A stretch of DNA of 64,000 bases, taken from contig OX352761.1 in the NCBI GenBank assembly GCA_947095585.1, positions 129,424,277 to 129,488,276 on the forward strand. The letters run 5' to 3'. Both the position numbers and the translations under genes were made by a program. The first letter of the stretch is position 1, and each line of letters starts with the position of its first letter. This document shows, in pieces, positions 36,242-51,200 of this stretch. Under the pieces are notes generated by a model, which saw only the letters and a program-made list of their open reading frames with translations, did no database searches and had not been told where the DNA came from. The stretch is from Nephrocerus scutellatus (taxonomy: Eukaryota > Arthropoda > Insecta > Diptera > Pipunculidae).

Positions 36242-39200
36242 CTGCAAATGGAAGAATCAAACAAAATTTTGTTCATTGAGGTGATATAGAGAAAATGTTT
36301 TAATTGGTAAATGTTAACATTTTTGCCAATGGATTAGAAATGTGCTTTGGAATACGAACTAGACAGAGAGATAAAGATCGACACAGACATGGATACACAT
36401 CCTCCACAGCACACTAATGGATTGCTTATGTAAATTCTGTCGATAAAGCATAATCCTTTGACTAGCAATTTATCAAAGATGGTTAAGAGGATTTTCATTA
36501 TCTTCATTTTATGCATGCACCACATCTGCAGTTTCAGCTGCACTAAAAATAGCCAGCCAAAGGCATTATGTGCACCAAATGCCAAGTGCAATTACAGTCA
36601 ACTTCAGCATAAACTACAATTTTACGACTTGTATGCATGTCAAAGATTTGATTAATTCATATTGCTCCATCATTGCACTCAATTACAATGTCTTTTATTT
36701 CACTTTGTTTGGAAATACATACAGTATCATCCATCAGAAGAACACTTTAATTTGATGAGTAATGTTAGCCAATAAAGATTTTAAATTGTTAGTTTTCCAA
36801 TTTAGTGGAAGATATGAAAAGATACCACTAAGTTGGTCTTCATATCAGAAATCACTCAGTCTTTCAAACAAACAAAGTAGTTAATGCTCACAAAAGGATC
36901 AAAACTCAGTGGAGGAAATACAGTGATGTGTACCTACTTAATTATGCATATATAGTTGTGATAAAAAAAAAATGCACATAAATTCAGCTTGGAAGCTTGA
37001 AATAAACAGACAACCAAGGTTAATATCAAGTAAAGTAAAAATTTCGAAAAAATAAAACTGGTTGCGATTTCAAATAAATGTCATGTAGAAGTAATCGGTT
37101 ATGTTATTTTTTTTGTCTGTATCATTATATAGCATCAGTTGTTTTGCTCCTTAAAACGACCTTAAATCTATATATATAAAACAAAGTCGGGTTAGTTACA
37201 CCATTTATACCTCGAGAACGGCTGGACCGATTTTTATGATTTTTGTTTTGTTGGATTTGTCTCCGCCAGGAATAGCATAATAACTATTAAAACATCGGAA
37301 AAATTCAAAAAAAAAAAATTATGTAGAAAATTCATTTTCTCATACATTTTGTATTGAACGGATTTTTTGATGAAATCTAGAGAACGGTTCGACCGATGGA
37401 ACGATTTGGCTCAAATTCACACCTCCAGTGGTCAGTGCGCGGGAGGTCAGTGGGCGTGGCGTCAGTGGGCGGGGGTCTGTGGGATGGGGCAGCCGGGAAA
37501 CGTGGGTGTAAGTGGGCGGGAAGTCAGTGGTTGTGAGGTGAGTGGGTGTGAGTTCAGTGGGCGGTGGGTCAGTGTGTATGAGCTCAATGGGTGGGTGGTC
37601 AGTGGACGGTAGGTTAGTGGGCGGGGGTCAGTGGGATGGGGCAGCCGGGAAACGTTGGTGTAAGTGGGCGGGAAGTCAGTGGTTGTGAGGTTAGTGGGTG
37701 TGAGTTCAGTGGGCGGGAGGTCAGTGGGTGTGAGTTCAGTGGGCGGTGGATCAGTGTGTATGAGGTCATAGGTGGGAGGTTAGTGGGCGGTGGTCAGTGG
37801 GATGGGGAAGCCGGAAAACGCGGGTGTAAGTGGGCGTGGCGTCAGTGGGCGGGTAGCAAAGCACCCGGGAACAGCTAATTTCAAATAAATCTAAATTCTG
37901 AAATCAATGAGTACATAGCATGTGCAACGTTAATCTTCTCAAGACTCTAATAACGTTTGCATAGCGTGTAACTAATTATCTTGCGAATCGATTTTCATGA
38001 AGCCAGAAGCAGAAGCCCAAAAACCGCTTTGCGCGTCAACATTAAGCTGCGGTGTTTCTAAAAAGGTCAAGAAATATTTTACATCTCAATACGAGACGAG
38101 ACGAGATTATTCTCCAAGGCTGCTTTCTTTCGCCGGTGAACTGTTTTTTCATATCATCTGAGCTCTTTATATTCATCTTCGCGTGGCCGCTTTCTATGTG
38201 ATTGTTATATCAAGACCAACAAGATAGTGGTCGAGTCGACGTTGGCACCTAGGTACGTTCGTACTGTCATCAGGTTCTAGTTGTTGGGGCGGTCTATCAA
38301 CACGTGGTCTATCTGCTTGCGAGTGGCTACATCAGGAAATACCCAGGTGGCTTTGTGGATATTTTTACGCGCAAACCTTGTACTCGCAACGACCAAATTG
38401 AGCTATGGGTGCCAATGTACTGCCTTAATACTGGCACCCTACCTATTTAAGCATTAATATCTCCCAGAATGATTTTTACATCATAATGAAGGCAGGCAGT
38501 TCCCGTTCGACTGAATTCTTCTTTTTCATCATCTGGGGAATATTCTGTAGGTGCGTGAACATTTACAAGTCTCATTTTTTTAAATCTGCCCCGAACGCGA
38601 AGGGTGCATATCCGTTCATTTATTGCTTTAAAGCCGATAACGGTGGGTTTCGTTCTTTTGCTGACTAGAAACCCCACCCCGAGCACATGATGTCTTGCGT
38701 GACAGCTGTAATGTATGTCATATTCTGATTTTTATAAGACACCATTCCCCGTCCATCGCATCTCCTGGATTGCAGTTATGTCAGCCTTATAATCAGACAG
38801 GGTATTGGCCAGATGCTGTGCAGCTCGAGCTCTATACAGTGAGCGTACGTTCCATGAGAAAATTCTTAAATCCTTTAGCCGTTTTCGTTGCCGAGGTCGT
38901 CGTCGTTCATTAGTGTATCCGACACGGATTTTGGGTTCCATAATAATAATTTTTTACGGGCGAGGTTATTGGCCTCGCGCCAACCTTACTTTGAAGGGAC
39001 TAGCCCGATCATTCAGCTTTCCTGCAGTGGAGGTTTGATCGCACTTTCACCAGTCAGAGATAGTTACGGCCACTTGCAATTCTAGATCATTCTGTGCTAT
39101 TCCCCTTATTCTGCTGATGACTGACCGCCGCTATGCTATCACAGACGGCTTTAAAGTCTATAAAAAGATGGTGTAGTGAGTTTGACAACTCAAGTGTAAT

Positions 39201-42200
39201 CTTATCAGTTGTTGATTTGCCTGGGATGAAACCACACTGGTATGGACCAATGGTGACTTTAGCGTATGCGGCTATCCTGTATTAAAGGATAGAGGAGAAA
39301 ATTAACATCGTTATACCACGATAATTGCTGCCTTTTACGATATCTCCTTTCTTTTTATGAGGCACTGGATGCCTTTTCGCCAGACTTCTAGCATGGCTTA
39401 TTCCTTCCATACTTGCACTTTTATTTCATGAATTGCTTGGTGTATTGTAGGGCCTCCTATTTTAATCAATTCCGCTTTGATTCCATCTGATCCCGGGGAC
39501 TTTTTATTTTTGAGCAGGTTTATCGCTCTGCCAACTTCGTCTATGCTTGGTGGCGGCAGCAAAGTATAATGGTGGCCAATGAGCATCTCTTTGAAGTGTC
39601 TTTCATATCGGTCATCAGATTACCCTCTTTGTCTTTGCAGTATGTGCAACGCGGTGTATATTGCGTCATACCTCTTTTGTAGAACTTCCGTGCCTGGTGC
39701 CGTTCTTGCTCTCTGTACTGTTCTAGTTCACGGACGAGGTTCTTCTGTCAAGCTGTTTTCTTTCGCCGGTAAACTGTTTTTCAATAGGATTATACGAGTA
39801 TTATATATCGCGGCAAACTTTTATTTCGGTTTAGCAACGTTGACAAAATTTTGTTTTCTACTCACCCTATACTGTACTGGGCTCTCTTTGTGGACGCAAT
39901 GAAATCACGTAAACCCTTTATTTTCTTTGTTTTTGTAAATTAAATTCTAAACTTGTTTTAAAAATGTTATCTATTTTTTAGTTTTCCATTCCATAATTGC
40001 AAAATTATATTGAATAACGAATACTGTGGAGTGGAGCTTGAGTTCTTAGTTTCAGAAGTAAAGTTTTAAATAATTATTTATTATTTATTATAATATTTCT
40101 CAAAAAATAACTCCAGAGTTGGATAGACAGAATGGGTTAATTGAGATGAGTTTAATGGCCATTTGTCATATGACCTAAATAATTTTTTTTTATAAATTTA
40201 AACTCCGTTTGGCTTAAAAAATCACGCGCTAGTCATTCTCATTCCCACACACTACGTGCGAACGCCGAACAGAACGACGGGAAATATTTGTTCGCTGAAT
40301 CTGAACCAAACGTTTGTTTCTTTATTTCTTCATTTTGTGTGTAATTACTAGAGAGCTAAAAAGCTCAATAGAAAGAAAGCTTTCACTCTCTGCGAGTGTG
40401 TTCGCTCTATACAATACAATTTACAGTCAAAAATCTAAAATATTAGTCCAAAATATACACTTATCGTACTTTAACCAAAAAGTATCCAATAGTTTTTTTA
40501 CCCTACATGGAACATGTATCCATGTGCTATAAAAAAATCGAATAACTTTTAGATATCTGTTTAAATGAATTAAAATTGAAGAATTTAGCTCAGTAAAATC
40601 AGCCTTATGATGTGAAAAATAAAAAAAAAGTAAAAAAGTGGAAAACCCTAAAAAGGTAAGTGCCGAACTTGAGTTATTGAACGTGCTCTGAGTTTTCACA
40701 TACAGCTGATCAATTTGTTGTGTTTGAGTTTTTCGATTGTGCGGAAATTAGAAGTGCATAGTTCTTCTACGACTTTTAGTGCGCGTACTTTTTGCAAATA
40801 AATTATGTTAAGTCTTTGACAAGTACATAGTAAATTATATTCATCAGATTTTTTTTATAATACTGGATTAAGTGTCAGTTTATTTCAAATTTATAGGTTG
40901 CAGCCGATTTTCTAGAGAGCAGTTTGTTTGTGATATTTATTTCTTTGTAAGTATTATTGATTTTTAATATTAATTGAGAGACTTGTCTTGTCTACTGTGC
41001 TGATGGTAATCTGTCAAAGTGGCTGTGGAGAGAGGATGAACTACAATACGAGAGTAACAAACTGTTATGCCTAGGCCCTAGCATAAGTAATATAGCATGA
41101 CGATATATATTTTTTGGCTGTGTTGCTACCGCTAAAGTTTTTGTGCCTAAAATTGAGTATCAACATATTCTTTTGCAGACCGTACTCATTTGGTTGAACT
41201 GCAGTATACGGTATATCACCAATGAGGCGCTAGCCTTCCCTTCCCCCTTGGCCAAAAACCCACAATTAATCATGGCTCTCCAATGGTCGGGGTAAAAACC
41301 ATTAAAATTGGCGGCGGTATTCTGCAATATGACCACACATTTTACGTACAGTACAATTACCGTTGCTTTTTAAGACAATAATATCACTAAGGCTACCTGA
41401 CCTTTTCATAACGATGGCTATAGTGTAATCAAAGTTATAAAAAAAACAACCCATAAAAATTAAAATTTTTCTTGTAAATTCTGTAATCGGGGATACACAC
41501 ACACACACACACTGCGTGCTCGTTTTATGGCAAAATCATTCACCAAATGACGCAGCGGCAGCAAACAGCGCTGCTCACAAAGCACAGAGCTCAGACTTTG
41601 CCGTGATCTGATGCGATATAGCGATATTTAAAAATTGTATCTTGGGGTCCCCAAGGGGCCGATCGCTCCAAATTTACAAAAAGTGTTTTCCATTGAAGAC
41701 ACACATGTGTACAAAATTTAAAGAAAATCGGGTAAATTTTGTAAAATATTTGTATGGGAGCCCCCCGACCCCGCGGCCCGAGGGGCTTCAAATTTTAATA
41801 GAAAGTGTTGTCTTGGGAGATATACATGTGTGCAAAATTTCAATAAAATCGGGCTGTAGGAAGTGGGTTAAAAATTGATCACAAGATTTGGCCAGCCAGC
41901 CAGCCAGTCAGCCAGCCAGCCAGCCAACCAGCCAGCCACGGGCAAGTGAAGTTAATATAGAGAATTTAAAAAGGAAAATGTTTAATGTACTCGTAATCTA
42001 GAAGAGCACTACAGAAGACTTAATTGCAGAATTTTAAGGCTCATTCTGCCAAAGGCATGTATCATGTGTAAAAAAAACTGACACCGATATAAATAAAACA
42101 AAGTTACAACCCCCAATGTAATATGAGTACAACAACCTGCCGGTTACCACAATGACGCGGGAAAACTTTGTTTTCTTATAGCGAGTGAGAGAATATTATT

Positions 42201-45200
42201 GAGAGAGAGGATTTTGTGCTTTGTCCATCGTTCCATTCTGTGTTTAATTGTACATTGTTGCCAGAGAAGAACATTTGATAAGGTTTTCGTGCACATACTA
42301 ATTAATTAAGGTTTCCTTTGATTCGAAAGGATGTTGCTTAATTCTAGTATTAAATAATGGAAATGGCTTTAATATTTATTACAAAAAAACAAGTTAATGT
42401 AAAAAAACCTAATTTTTCGGGTACAAACTTTTATGTATACATCGAAACACGCCACACAGTCCTTTATTATTTGGTAATAATCGCCAAAATAGCTGTTTTT
42501 GGGGTCGGGCCTATTTCAAAGTATTTTCTTTTTTGAACGTATCAAACACCCCACACGCGACTCGAGATTTCAAACGCACGCGGGATATCCAAATTGGCCC
42601 CTGACATTGATCTGCTCACAAAATTTCAGCCCTCTAGGTCGTGCAAAAAGTCCTCAAAAAATAAGAAAATTCCGGAATATGAATTTTTTATATTTTTGAC
42701 TTAGACACTCAGAATATTTCATCTCTCCAGGTCGTGTGGAAGGTGGTTAAAAAGGATATCAAAGAAGTCGAACAAAAAATTTCAACCCTTCACACGTGCC
42801 ACACGCGAAAAGCGACACGCGTCACACGTGGAATATAAAAAATGCTATTTTGGACTTAAACACCCACAATATTTCAGCTCTCTAGGTCGTGTGGAAGGTG
42901 GTTAAAAAGGACATCAAAGAAGTCGAAAAAATGTCAACCCATAACAGGCGCCACACGCGATACGCGTTACGCGACACGCGTCATACTCGGAATATAAAAA
43001 ATGCTATTAAAAACTTAGACACTCACAAAATTTCAACTCTCTAGGTTGTGAGAAAGGTGGTTAAAATGGACCTAAAAGAAGTCGAAAAAAAAATTCAACC
43101 CATCACACGCACCACACGCGATACGCGTCATACTGCACCTTGCTTGGTGACATTGTTCTTTTTGTTAATCGCCTGCCACCAGACTAGCGCACCATAGGTA
43201 AGAATGGGTCGTATCACCGTTGTGTACAGCCAAAGTGCCATCGTCGGCTGCATTTCTTACCGATGGTTTTGTTACAGGCGTAAAAGGCAATACATGCTTT
43301 CTTAACCCTGAATTCTATGTTTGACTTGCAGCTGAGTTTCCTATCGAGGATCACGACGTGATATTTAGCCTCTGAGGTAAGTGTAAGTCTCTGGCCATTA
43401 AGCTTTGGGACGGCAAAAATTTTGGACCTTGCGGTGAAAAGTACCATTTCAGTTTTCCTAGGGTTAACTCCCAGTCCACAACTTGTAGCCCAGGAGCTAA
43501 CCTTCCCTAGCGCCCCTTCGATGACTTCACTAATCACGGAAGGGTACTATCCTGACAAAAGAATCACCATGTCGTCTGCATACGCTACAGCTTTCGTCCC
43601 GTCCAGCTCAAATAACTTAAGGACCTTTTTTAAAACCATCAGCCCATTTTTCCTTAACGCCCACGCTGTGCAAAGCATATAGCCGAGAATTATAAGGATG
43701 CGAACCCCTTGAAGCATGCGCGAATTATAAAAAAAATCAGCCACAATAAAGGCGATATTACGCCTCCCTGGGGAGTGCCTCTGTTGACTGATTTGATCGT
43801 GTTACTACTGCCCAAATTGTATGCATTTTTAAATATTTGTATTATATACATATTATTCCTATGTATTTGAGTGTATTTGAGTATTCGGACTGCTATAAAT
43901 AGTGAAACAATTTTTGAATAAAACGGACTTGGTTTTAGATCATGAAAGCAGAAACAAATGCATTTTGATTTGGCTTGCGAGCCGGAATTAATGGGATTCT
44001 TCAATGAGATCCCACCTTGGGCGCAGGATACTATGGGACTTCTAATCAACGTATTACTATTATTCCTCGTGGTATCAGACGCCATAAGGAGCAGCTTGCT
44101 TTCGTTAATTAGGTAACTCGCCGGACGAAGTCAGATATCGCAATTGGTATTCTATTAATTGTAGCAAAGTTGTGCCAGTCTTCCACACAACTAGTACAGA
44201 ACCAAGAATATCCTATTTCTACATGGTGATTCTGCCAGTCTTGGGATTACTTTTCAACCCATTTCCTAAAGCCCGATTTTATTCAAACTTTGTACACCTG
44301 TGTATCTCCGATGACAACACCCATGGCAGAGGAGCTCCCATAAACATTTTTTTAAACTAACCCGATATTATTCAAACTTTTACAGACGTGTATAAAGCTT
44401 CCGATTAGATAATTTACATGAAAAATTTGAATTTGATGTTGCTTTTTATTTGGTGTTAGTTAAAAAGCATACTTATGAATCACCGATGCAATGCCGGAAC
44501 TATATTAAAACTTCATTCTGGTAACTACTTCTTCAGGCCAATTTTATAAACGCTCTTTGACTTTGACTTTTCTTTTCTCTTAAATGGAAACACAAATAAT
44601 AATATAGAAATGAACTCTAAATGCGAGAAATTAAACACCAAGCCGGAAGCCCTACAAGTGTGAGCTTAAATTTGAAACCACCCACTGGTGATAAATTAAA
44701 AATACAAAATCAATATCACACGTTACGTTATAGTAAATGTGAAAGAACGTACTTCTGACCGATGGCATAGCTGGAGGATTCATTGAAAGAGACAGTAAAA
44801 CCACCCTTCGGCTGTTGCCCCTATATCGTGCGAGAGCTTGTTAGCCGAAACAGAAAAGTTACCAAAGAGCTCTCCGAGCTCCAACCATGCTCAAAATTGT
44901 TAGTCTCGGTTTAACATTTGCAGCAGTGAAAGTGCTTGTTCGTTAGCTGTTCAAGAGTGTCCTGTTTTGTTTGCTGGTTGGTTTTACTGGGATCGATATT
45001 TTGCTGTCGTGTTGTTTTGAAACATACATCTTATCACGTGTGGACGGAATTATATTCATCAACAAGCTGCATTAGAATTCAAATACAGTAATGGTATATA
45101 AATCATTCTGATTGAGTTTCCATTGAAAATAAAACGGCTAATGTATTTTGAAGCAGGAAGAAAAATTGAGTATTTTGAGGCTTGAATAGTCTGTCTGTAA

Positions 45201-48200
45201 AGAGAAATCTTTTCTAATCCTAGTAAAATTAGAATGCACTACATATTACATTTCATTTAACTTGTCATATAAAAATTGTTTCTATTCTATTCTTTCAGTT
45301 CTTAGAATTCTATGAAACCAGAATCACCAAGGAATTTATTAAACCAATATTATCCATGAAAGGTTACTCAACCCCATTTAGTAATAAACACTACTGATTC
45401 AAACGAACCGACCGCTACGAGCCAACCCGAACTTAAACTACAAATAGAAATTCTTTCTCTGGTTAAGAAACTGCGGATAAATTATTCAAGAACAACGTTT
45501 TTGACGCTGACAATGGTAACGAATGCTGCTAATCAAAATGATATAGCAACGAGTTTGAATCTTGTGGTAACCTCTGTGAATTGGATTAAACAACTTTTGA
45601 CATCAACAATTAACTTGTGTTGATAATATTACTTTTGGATCAACAACTCACCGAATACAACAAAGTCTGAGAGATAAATATAATGATACAATAAAATACT
45701 CGTAACAAATTTGGGTGAAAGCAGGATCACCTCTTTGCACGGGATCACTTTAGTACAAACATAAAATACAAAACCGAGAAAGTGCCAAGTGATACTAAAT
45801 AGTGAAAAAGTACGTAAACAGCTCAACTGAATTTAATAAGCTTTTTCGCTTCCGATCTGGCTTTTATTTTTCTTGTGTAAATTGACTGACGAAGCGTTAT
45901 CACGCTGTGAAAACGACAACTCAATATACTCAACAACTTCTTGGTAATTTAACACGATTCTGACCACTCAACTAGTGATGGAATTCATTTTCGATTGCTT
46001 TTTCGAGGAGACATTTGAGAAAATCACTCGAAGTGGTTTGCAAGATCGAAGCTCTCGACGCGATGTCTTGGATCACTTAAATGCAGTTATTGGCGGTTGT
46101 AGTGATGGTTGGTATACATGTAGTGAATAATAAAAGCACATTGTAAACAAGTAAAAGTCGTAACTTTAAGTTATGCAACCAAATTCAAGTAAAAAGAGTC
46201 AAAATGCTGCACAAAAACATATTTTGATGAGGGTTGAATGACTTTAACGACATTTGTTTTTCGAAAACCTTTTTTTGTGCTAATTGTAGATGTAGATTGG
46301 CATTCATTTTACTGAAAGTTTCTTGTGTTTTTTTTGCACTTATTTTCAGGTCAAAATGTACACACCGAGGAGGTGGCACGATTGGCTGTGATGGCAGCAA
46401 TTCGTTATCATCGACAAAAAAGGGATGCCAATGGCGATGTGAGTGATTTTTATGTATTCTTAAGCAATCGATTATGATGATTGAGTTACTCGTACAAAAT
46501 AAAAATTTACTTAATAAGGTATTTTGTTTGCACTTATAATGCTAAAGTTGGTTCTAAAACGTTACCCCTATACATAAACTGCCAAAAAGACACACTGCCA
46601 AAAAAGAGTACGAAGATAATAAAGTAATAAAGACAATGGGGTGAAAACGGAATAGTGATTATAAAACTTTATTAAAAATGAATCCAATTACCAACTTAAC
46701 AATCAACACAGAAATTGCATTGGAAAGGAAGTAAAATTTTTCTGATTTACGTCTTTCAGTTCTGTTACATGATTTTAAGCAAATGTTTAAATACTTTAAA
46801 ATAATACAAAGCAGAAATTAAAATCTTTGTAACCATTCACTGAGTGACAAACAATGTTATGCAACTCAGGTAAAAAAGGTGTGCAACAACACCCTCATCC
46901 TGGAAAATTTCATTCAGCACCCAACGGCTTCCGATGTTGGAGAAAATGTACTACCAGAACAAAGACTATTGTTGTTGTTTTTTTCAAATGATTCATAATT
47001 CATTATTGTTGGACATTTGAAACTTTAAAAGTAGCTTTTGTTGTCTTAAGAACTGGTTATATAGAAAGGGTTGAATACTTTGGCATTGGCATTGACATTG
47101 AAATTAATTGAAAATTTATCCAGATTCTTCGTGCTTCACCCAATAAGTACATATCTGCAATAGCCGTGCTACAAGTCGAGTTCACGGGTCTATCATTAGG
47201 CCTATCTTCAAACGTACCAACCAATTCAAAAATTTATTTTTTAGCAGCACAATAATTAGGTGGAATGAATTGTGTTTCCGAGTATACATACAATTTTAAG
47301 AAAATCGGGTACATTATTAAAAAAAACTGTATTGGAGCCCCCGACCCCGGAACTCGATCACTTCCAAATTATTACAAAAAGCGTTATCCAAGGGAGATAT
47401 ATATGCGTGTAAAATTTGAAGGAAATCGGGTAAATTTTGTAAAATATTTGTATGGGAGCCCCCCGACCCCGAACTAAATTTCAATAGAAAGTGTTGTCAT
47501 GGGAGAAACACATCTGTGCAAAGTTTGATTAAAATCGGGCTTTAGGAAGTGGGTTGATCACAAGATTCTATCATCCAGCCAGCCACGGGTACGCGAGGTT
47601 AATAAAGAGAATTTAAAAAGAAAGTAACCTTTGCTATAAAATAGAGGCGGCAGTGGAGCAGGTTTTACAGTGGTTTTTGTCAGGTTAAAAAAAATGAATG
47701 CCGATAACGAAGTATAATTTATTGCCCTATTGATATTGATTAGAACCCTTTAATTAGTGTTTTTCTCTTGCGTTTAATTTAGGTTTGTTTGATGGGGAAA
47801 TTTCACAACATTTTGTATATTGCTCTGCGAACATGCTGGGACTGGGGGGTTCGAGATTCTTCAGTGGTCGTGGTGCTTCTAGGTAAGTGACATTTACTTT
47901 TCTGTTTGAAGAGAAAATTTATATCGAAACTAATAGGTAAAAACGCCGTTAAAAAAATTTAGAATAGTGCATTGCAGTGGGGGTTGAGTTGTATTGATTA
48001 TGTTTTTGTTTGCGTCATAAAAATGCTGCAATGAAATAAAAAGCAAAAAATTGTAGGTTGTTATTGATACCAATCTATACAAAAATGTATGCCCCTTTAT
48101 TCTGGTTTTATTGATTCCTATGATTATGTATTATTATGAATTATTTATTATCTAAGACTATGCAGAGTTCGTTTCATAAATTAGTTCAGATCGTTCAATG

Positions 48201-51200
48201 CTTGAGCAAATGGAGCGAGCTTTGAACTGCTCTTAACTGAACTGAACCCTGAACGCCCGAATGATCTATACCTTTTCAATTTCAATTTGGGAAAAAACAA
48301 TTTCAAAATGGGAATTAACAATTTCAATTCGGGATAAACAATTTCAATTTTAAAAAAAAATATGTCCTAGTGCTCGATCAAATTACTCTGAGCGATAGGG
48401 CACAATAGACCCATGCAGGTCACGGTGCAATTGGCTTGTACACACCTCCATCGCATCGTACTCTGAGCGCTTAGAGTGCGCACTGATTATGTTCTGAACT
48501 AATAAAAGAACACACATTCGAAGCTCAAAACGCTCTGAACGGATAAAAGAATGTAACTGTTTTTGACAACACTGTGAGTGTTCTGAACTAATATATGAAA
48601 ACGCCCAGAGTAATAATAAAAATGTTTTATGGAATATGACCGGGTCTTTGAACGAGTTATATTTTCAAAATTTTCTATACTATTTTTTAATTCGGTAAAA
48701 AAAATTAAAGAAAAAGGAAAAAAAGGAATAAAATAAAATCAGTAAATCTGGAGAAAGATAGAAAAAATCTGACGAAACGGATGTACACAGGCAAGCTAAA
48801 GCCAGAGTCAAGCATAGGACAAACAGGTTGAATAAAAATTCACATTCACATTTCCAAATATCTACTCGTACTTTCAATTTAAAATCTCTTTGACCCTTAT
48901 TAAGTAAAGAACTCTAATCCTAGAAAGCTATAAAAATTCGTAAACTTGACTATGGACTTCATACATTCCTAGTGCTTTATATGTACCTATGAACATATAT
49001 ATACATACGTTAAATATATGAATAATAAATTGAAGGAAACAGAGTAATTGTAGACAAAATTTGAATTTATCATCATTTTTATATTCCAATCAAACAAAAA
49101 TTCCAATCGAAAACAAATTTCCCCAAATACTATGCTTTGCAGTAATTTGGAAAACTTTGCAATTTTAGAGGAAATCTACTCATGTGAGAAAACTTTCGAG
49201 CGTTTATTTCTTGGTGCACTATTTGGACCGAATGCACCACATTTCATTGCCGGATGGCGAAGTGATTTCCGTGATCAGGTCAGTATGGAACATTTATAAT
49301 TTTCTGAGTTTTTTCTTTTAACTTTTTCTGCAGGACGAAAACACCAGAGCAATGGTATACTTCTTACACCATGCAACAAGTCTAGGAATGGAACTTCCAG
49401 TGTTCATTTCACGCTATGAACAGGAACGTATGGTTAGGTGAGTTCAGTGAAGTCACTCTCAGTTCACTTTCATTTTACTTGACCTTATGTTTTACTATAA
49501 ATTTTATCACACAAATCCCATTTGAGATCCAATAATTTTTCTATTAGAAAAATTAAAAAATGTTTGTGCAATGATAAAAGCAAAGAAAATCATAAAAAGT
49601 CTAAAACTACCACAATCAAAATACTCGTGTGTTATCAAAGTGACAAAATGATAAAAGGATTTTCCAGAATTGTATAACGGACAATAGCAAACCATAGCAA
49701 AAGTCCGTAACAAAAAAAAATAAGAACAGTTCTATGATGTGTTTTTACAACTTTCCTCTACTGTACATTCTTAAAGAGAAAAATTGAATCAGATTAGTAG
49801 TTGCTATTTGGTTTTATGGTTTTCATCAAGAATGCCTAGAATTTTCAAATAAACCGTAGGCATTTGCCAATATCACATCAAACCCATCCGTTCAAGGATG
49901 GAATGAACCTAATTTCATTTGCGTTTTATTGAGTGTCCCAAAATGATATCTTTTGTAGTTTTATATGAACATTTTTCCAGTGAGTGACATAATAATATAA
50001 AGGACCTCTCGTTTTACACACACGACGCACGTAATTCTCTGGGTGGATACGATTTCAGCAGCCATTTCATTTTGATGTACGCAATTTTTTCACATTAAGC
50101 TCATCGGGACATTTTACTCAAGGTCATTGCGTATGTTCCAAATGAAATTTGATTAATTGCATAAGTGAAATGTCAGGAATAGAGAGTTTTGATTAAATAC
50201 ACCAAAAATTATTGTATAATTTGTATGTGAGTAATAACAAAAATTCAATCGTAAAAATTTGAAAAATTGACTAAGATCTAATTTGGCAAGACAATCGCCC
50301 TTTTAGGATTTTAGGCAACGTTTTAAGTCCGTTGGATGTCTACCATTCTTTATAGAATGGATTAAAAATTAAAAAAGTTGATCAATCTTTAAATCAGTAA
50401 GATTGACTAATCAATTATATATTACATATTGTTACGAAAAGTAGTTAGGAGTGGAGATTATTCAATACCAAGATAAATCGGAATGTACATACTTGTCCAA
50501 AAATAGGCACTAAATTATAATTAAGGAATTACATAAGTATACCTTTAGGCTGTAAGCTTAATTAGATTGTTTTAAATATAACTGACTATAAGTTTAAATC
50601 ATTATGTCCTGGTCAAAAATGTAGTCAAACCAGTTTGTACGGGTTTTCCGGTTAGTGAGTAGGTATATGATTGTACATGTAGTTTATTTTTAGAAGATGA
50701 CTCACTACATAATGAGTATGGTTAATTTTAAGTAAGGGAAGTTGACAAAATGTTCTGGTCTTTTATCGATATTTCTGTCTATAAGATTGGAAGTTTTTGA
50801 AAACTTTTCAATGAGTATGAATAGAGGCGTTTGGCCGAAGTAGTTCAGTTAATTGTTTAGAATTAAACCAGTCAAGTTTAAAATGTTTTTGAAAATAGAT
50901 AAAGCTACCACCTAAGTGAATTCTAGTGAAGAACAAGTGTTGTTGTAATTTAAAGTCAATAAGTCCGTAAGTTTTAGAATTTACCGCCTCTTAACTGAAA
51001 GGGCAACACTGCTCCTGACAACTAGCATCTGTCAGTTGACTCCTGTCAAAATTTAAAAAAGCTACATCATTTAGTTTGTGTTTGACAGCCATTGAAAGCA
51101 GACAACCTCGTGAATTTTAACGAAAATGGAAAAAAGTGAATTTCGTGTGTGACCACTTCAAAGAAGTGTTTGTAGATGTTCAGCAACAATCCCAACGAGT

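Noticed and set aside
37367..37878. Two long plus-strand ORFs rich in Gly, Ser, Trp and Val
   Set aside because: Translation of the GTCAGTGGGCGGG minisatellite; the repeat keeps frames open by chance.
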